Part shown: positions 6,756-8,900 of the stretch, one piece after another
Numbering within the stretch: position 1 is the first letter of the stretch
How the letters are laid out: every line of letters begins with the position of its first letter
DNA from: CAVCAD01 sp036653735
GTDB lineage: Bacteria > Bacillota_I > Bacilli_A > RF39 > UBA660
Assembly: GCA_036653735.1 (NCBI GenBank)
Contig: JAVVTI010000036.1
Location: forward strand, 1-8,900
Direction of reading: 5' to 3'
Length of the DNA: 8,900 nucleotides
Program-made: the position numbers and the translations under genes
The notes under the pieces: generated by a model
The model's database searches: none
What the model saw: only the letters and a program-made list of their open reading frames with translations
What the model was told of the DNA's origin: nothing

Positions 6756-7611
6756 TATTCTCCTTTATATATGTACTAAGTACTTTACTAAGTACTATAA
6801 TACTATTATTAACCTCTTCTATCTCATTTTCACTGCCACCAATCTCTAATAAAAGAACGTTTCTATTAAAGTCTTGATTATATACACCTTGTGCATACTT
6901 GCCCCCTTTATACGTTATACCCCGAGCTAAATCATTTACTTCTTTATTAAGTAGGTCATTAATTTTTACCGCCTCCTCATAATTATCTTTATACTTAGTA
7001 TTATTCTTGCCTATTATAAAGGTTATCCTAGCATACTTCTTATTATTATTTATAAGTAGTGTATCTGCTATACTTAATGAACTTCTTTGTATATCAAAAA
7101 AATACTTTAATTCCTTATTTTTTTGTAGTTCATTTTCCATAAATAATCTACTTATTTTATATGAATCACTTAATTTAAGTCCATTATCCTTTAAATAGGC
7201 TTCTATATTATTCCCCTCCACTACTGAGTTAATATTATATTTATTAAGTTCTTCTTTTAACATATAAGAGCTTATCATAACATTAGGTTTTAATGTATAT
7301 TCATATACAAAAGGAGCACTATAAAATAGTGTTTGATAAGTATTATAAATATATACTAAAGGCTTATTTTCTTTCTTAATATATACTTTATCATTATTAT
7401 TTTTAATATTATTTATTTTTAAATAAGATTTGTTTAGTGCTAAAAACTTTAAATTATTTATCTTGTAATATGTTTTATTATAAAACATATTATTAATAAT
7501 ATAATTCTTAAAGTTTTTATTATAAAATATCATAAGAAGCATATATATAGTTAAAAATATTACTATATTTTTAACTATAGTTTTAAAAATTTTTTTATAT
7601 TTTGTATTCAT
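6742..7611 (-). CDS. spoIIP: SpoIIP family protein with degenerate active site
   Basis: SpoIIP is the membrane-anchored amidase/endopeptidase that, with SpoIID and SpoIIM, thins septal peptidoglycan during engulfment. Numbering from Met at 7611 (289 aa): one membrane anchor at about 14-31, a poorly conserved linker, then the hydrolase domain from PLVYIYNT (84-91). The C-terminal signatures are clear: RITFIIGKNN, GVYNQDFNRNVLLLEIGG (242-259). The catalytic motif usually written YHTHxTESY, or with N for the first H, here reads YNTYQTLFY, and the D(L/I)HRDS motif reads DIQRSS. The expected metal ligands and acid thus become Tyr92, Leu95, Gln175 and Ser177; only Glu256 remains. The frame is unbroken. 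An upstream in-frame ATG at 7662 is possible, but neither start has a Shine-Dalgarno; 7611 gives a normal anchor with a basic N-terminus. The protein is shorter than Bacillus SpoIIP (about 400 aa). gpr, its usual upstream neighbour, is missing. Confidence 0.88.
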   Translation of the reverse strand: MNTKYKKIFKTIVKNIVIFLTIYMLLMIFYNKNFKNYIINNMFYNKTYYKINNLKFLALNKSYLKINNIKNNNDKVYIKKENKPLVYIYNTYQTLFYSAPFVYEYTLKPNVMISSYMLKEELNKYNINSVVEGNNIEAYLKDNGLKLSDSYKISRLFMENELQKNKELKYFFDIQRSSLSIADTLLINNNKKYARITFIIGKNNTKYKDNYEEAVKINDLLNKEVNDLARGITYKGGKYAQGVYNQDFNRNVLLLEIGGSENEIEEVNNSIIVLSKVLSTYIKENNGKH

Positions 7612-7619
7612 ATATTTCA

Positions 7620-7648
7620 AGTATATTACACAATATATAAAAATATTG
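7620..7648 (-). promoter_or_regulatory. Possible sigma-E-type promoter of spoIIP
   Basis: On the minus strand CAATATT (7642-7648) resembles the sigma-E -35, and AATATACT (7620-7627), 14 nt downstream, matches 6 of 8 of CATACAnT. Bacillus spoIIP is transcribed by sigma-E. The predicted start would fall at or next to the ATG at 7611, giving a nearly leaderless mRNA, which would fit the missing ribosome binding site. No good sigma-A promoter is seen here. In such AT-rich DNA the match could be chance. Confidence 0.3.
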
Positions 7649-7668
7649 TTGAAATAACACATAAATGA

Positions 7669-7697
7669 TTGATTTTTTAATAAATTTTTGATAGAAT
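7669..7697 (+). promoter_or_regulatory. Sigma-A promoter of rpsT
   Basis: TTGATT (7669-7674), a 17-nt spacer and TAGAAT (7692-7697) give 4 of 6 and 5 of 6 matches to consensus. The predicted start, near 7704, leaves a leader of about 20 nt with a GGGAGG ribosome binding site. It is divergent from spoIIP. Confidence 0.7.
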
Positions 7698-7724
7698 ACT
7701 TGTAGTCTCAAAAGGGAGGTACTA

Positions 7725-7988
7725 ATGGCTAATATAAAAAGTTCTATAAAAAGAGCTCTTACTAATGATAAGAAGAAATTATCTAATAATGATCTTGAAA
7801 AAAGCATGAGAACAGCAGTTAAAAAAGTTGAAGTAGCAGTTCTTAATGGTAATAAAGCAGAAGCTAATAAATGTTTATGCAATGCTTTTAAGAAAATAGA
7901 TAAGACTGCTAAAGCTGGAATTATTAAAGATAACAAAAGAAATAGAAATAAGTCTTGCTTAGCAAAAAAAGTAAATGAATTAAAATAG
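7725..7988 (+). CDS. rpsT: 30S ribosomal protein S20
   Basis: Small basic helical protein of the 30S subunit that binds 16S rRNA. The 87 aa match family length and features: MANIKSSIKRALTNDKKKLSNN at the N-terminus (MANIKSAxKR is the usual form), SMRTAVKKVEVAV, an alanine-rich third segment, and the C-terminal AKAGIIKDNKRNRNKSCLAKKVNEL, equivalent to the conserved KGIIHKNxAARKKSRLxKxx. GGGAGG lies 5 nt before the ATG. It stands alone, with its own promoter and a terminator directly over its stop. It is divergent from spoIIP, keeping the rpsT-spoIIP-lepA association of Bacilli, but gpr is not between them. Confidence 0.97.
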   Translation: MANIKSSIKRALTNDKKKLSNNDLEKSMRTAVKKVEVAVLNGNKAEANKCLCNAFKKIDKTAKAGIIKDNKRNRNKSCLAKKVNELK

Positions 7989-8008
7989 TAATTAATTACT
8001 ATTTTTTT
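7982..8008. terminator. Two-way terminator shared by rpsT and the DUF3419-like gene
   Basis: AAAATAGTA (7982-7990) pairs with TACTATTTT (7997-8005) around an ATTAAT loop. Rightward a run of seven T (8002-8008) makes a standard terminator for rpsT. Leftward the tail is TTTTAATT, a weaker U-tract for the converging gene. The TAG stops of both genes lie within the hairpin. Confidence 0.8.
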
Positions 8009-8775
8009 AATGTTAAAATGTAATCCCCTTGTTCTTTGTTTTCTAGTGACACACTTTTTACTTTATTAATTAAAAAACCACTTCTTTTAAATTCTACAAT
8101 TTCTAAAGGAAACAAACTCCATGTATATAATGCTTGAAAAACAGGTATATTAAATTCATCAAGTATACTTCTAAACTCATCTGCACTAATAAATAAATAA
8201 TGATATATATTTGAACAAAGCATTAAATCATATTGATTATCTACATCTTGAGATAAATTCTTAATATCGCAAAAAAATGTATTAGGCTCTTTAGTATTAT
8301 TAAGCTTATTTTGTAATACATAATATGTTTCCTTATCAAAATAAGGTATAAAAGTACCACTTTTAAAATTCTCTTCATTACTAAATAATGAAGTTTTAAT
8401 CTTATTAGAAGATAATTTAATATTCCTAGCTATTAAATTATCGAAATAGTCTCTTACATTTGTAGGCAAAGAATTTCTTATTATATTATATATTTTTACA
8501 TTTGATAAATTAGAGGTAACAAAGAAATCATAGAATTCTTTAAATGAAAGAGTCTTAATACCATAATATTTTAATATAAAGTAATACCATGCTAATCTAT
8601 TAGAATCAAATAAATCAACTTCCTTAGCACCAAAAAGTATACTACTAAAATATTGATCTCCACTTCCTAAAACACTTAATACTTTCTTATCTTTAAAGTC
8701 ATATAAACTATTATATGACGATATATTTTCATTACTAAATCCATATACTTTTTCATATAAATAACTTTCCTGCAT
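7999..8775 (-). CDS. SAM-binding protein, DUF3419 (BtaA-like) family, substrate unknown
   Basis: A 258-aa soluble protein with a Rossmann SAM-binding core. Motif I is VLSVLGSGDQYFSSILFGA (32-50), the acidic residue after the second strand is Asp57 in VDLFDSNRLAWYYF, FFCDIKNL (168-174) fits motif III, and YDLMLCSNIYHYL (182-194) fits the fourth strand. The series GSGDQ, then VDLFDSNRLA, then LSFKEFYDFF resembles DUF3419, the family of BtaA, which transfers the 3-amino-3-carboxypropyl group of SAM to diacylglycerol in betaine-lipid synthesis. No membrane helix is seen and no BtaB partner is in the window, so I do not assign lipid synthesis; a plain methyltransferase is possible. GGAG lies 8 nt before the ATG. 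It has its own extended -10 promoter and converges on rpsT. Confidence 0.75.
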   Translation of the reverse strand: MQESYLYEKVYGFSNENISSYNSLYDFKDKKVLSVLGSGDQYFSSILFGAKEVDLFDSNRLAWYYFILKYYGIKTLSFKEFYDFFVTSNLSNVKIYNIIRNSLPTNVRDYFDNLIARNIKLSSNKIKTSLFSNEENFKSGTFIPYFDKETYYVLQNKLNNTKEPNTFFCDIKNLSQDVDNQYDLMLCSNIYHYLFISADEFRSILDEFNIPVFQALYTWSLFPLEIVEFKRSGFLINKVKSVSLENKEQGDYILTLKK

Positions 8776-8799
8776 AACTTAATCTCCAAACATTTCTAT

Positions 8800-8828
8800 A
8801 TAATATCATATTTATATAAAGAGAGCAA
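8800..8828 (-). promoter_or_regulatory. Extended -10 sigma-A promoter of the DUF3419-like gene
   Basis: On the minus strand TTGCTC (8823-8828), a 17-nt spacer and TATTAT (8800-8805), with TGA directly before the -10 giving the TGn extension. Predicted start is near 8793, about 18 nt before the ATG, with GGAG in between. This is a normal housekeeping arrangement. Confidence 0.65.
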
Positions 8829-8854
8829 TATTACAAACATACTTAACATTTATA

Positions 8855-8883
8855 TAGACATTATATAAAAAGTTTAGTACAAT
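8855..8883 (+). promoter_or_regulatory. Sigma-A promoter reading out of the window
   Basis: TAGACA (8855-8860), a 17-nt spacer and TACAAT (8878-8883), each 5 of 6 to consensus. It drives rightward transcription, divergent from the DUF3419-like gene. The predicted start is near 8890, the position of an ATG. Confidence 0.6.
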
Positions 8884-8889
8884 ATATAT

Positions 8890-8900
8890 ATGAAAAAAAT
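8890..8900 (+). CDS. Possible start of a rightward gene, cut by the window edge
   Basis: Only ATG AAA AAA and two more bases are present, reading Met-Lys-Lys. The ATG stands 6 nt after a good -10 element and no Shine-Dalgarno precedes it. If it is a real start the mRNA would be leaderless; otherwise the true start lies beyond the window. Nothing can be said of its product. Confidence 0.25.

Noticed and set aside
7007..7198. Rightward frame of 63 codons inside spoIIP
   Set aside because: Antisense to the conserved SpoIIP region; no start signals.
6742..7611. Sequencing error or frameshift as the cause of the odd SpoIIP motifs
   Set aside because: The frame is continuous, flanking family motifs are in register, and the changes occur at several separate positions, which one frameshift cannot explain.
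7595..7936. A 113-codon leftward frame opposite rpsT
   Set aside because: It lies antisense to the clearly recognisable S20 gene, has no ribosome binding site or family likeness, and its leucine/alanine-rich content mirrors the lysine/alanine codons of rpsT.
1..8900. CRISPR array, insertion sequence, prophage or toxin-antitoxin system
   Set aside because: No regularly spaced repeats, transposase or integrase, or paired small toxin/antitoxin frames were found; gene order is that of conserved core loci.

Overview
The window is a gene-dense, very AT-rich stretch of a bacterial chromosome from a spore-forming low-GC Firmicute (Bacillota). Two sporulation genes (spoIVB, spoIIP) sit among housekeeping genes in the synteny blocks known from Bacilli and Clostridia: nusB-xseA-xseB-(spoIVB), and rpsT-spoIIP-(small membrane protein)-lepA-hemW. 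UGG serves as Trp and ordinary stops are used, so the standard bacterial code applies, not the mycoplasma code. The extreme AT bias, short intergenic gaps and shortened sporulation proteins would fit an uncultured compact-genome Bacilli lineage (RF39- or Erysipelotrichia-like), but that placement is an inference.

Layout. Positions 1-111 hold no gene, only a short palindrome. A leftward operon follows, ending at 124: a 35-residue membrane peptide (3108-3215), nusB, xseA, xseB and spoIVB. It starts at a TATAAT promoter near 3240 and ends in a hairpin terminator overlapping the spoIVB stop. A tRNA-Ser(GCU) gene is transcribed rightward from its own promoter in the same divergent region (3216-3363). 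Next comes a second leftward operon read from about 7611 to 3471: spoIIP, a small membrane protein in the yqxA position, lepA and hemW. hemW and the tRNA converge on a shared two-way terminator. rpsT (ribosomal protein S20) is divergent from spoIIP with a clear sigma-A promoter. It converges on a SAM-binding, DUF3419-like gene (7999-8775), again through a shared two-way terminator. The last 75 bases hold a divergent promoter pair, and an ATG at 8890 may begin a rightward gene cut by the window edge.

Most genes are core functions: transcription antitermination (NusB), DNA repair nuclease (ExoVII), translation (LepA, S20, tRNA-Ser) and heme handling (HemW). The main oddity is SpoIIP, the engulfment peptidoglycan hydrolase. 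Its fold motifs are intact, but the His/Glu positions expected to bind metal and catalyse are replaced (Tyr, Leu, Gln, Ser), so it looks like a pseudoenzyme. SpoIVB, by contrast, keeps its His/Asp/Ser triad. I see no CRISPR array, insertion sequence, prophage or obvious new multi-gene system. The less ordinary items are the degenerate SpoIIP, the 35-aa membrane peptide, the DUF3419-like protein, a hairpin over the lepA start codon and possible leaderless starts.
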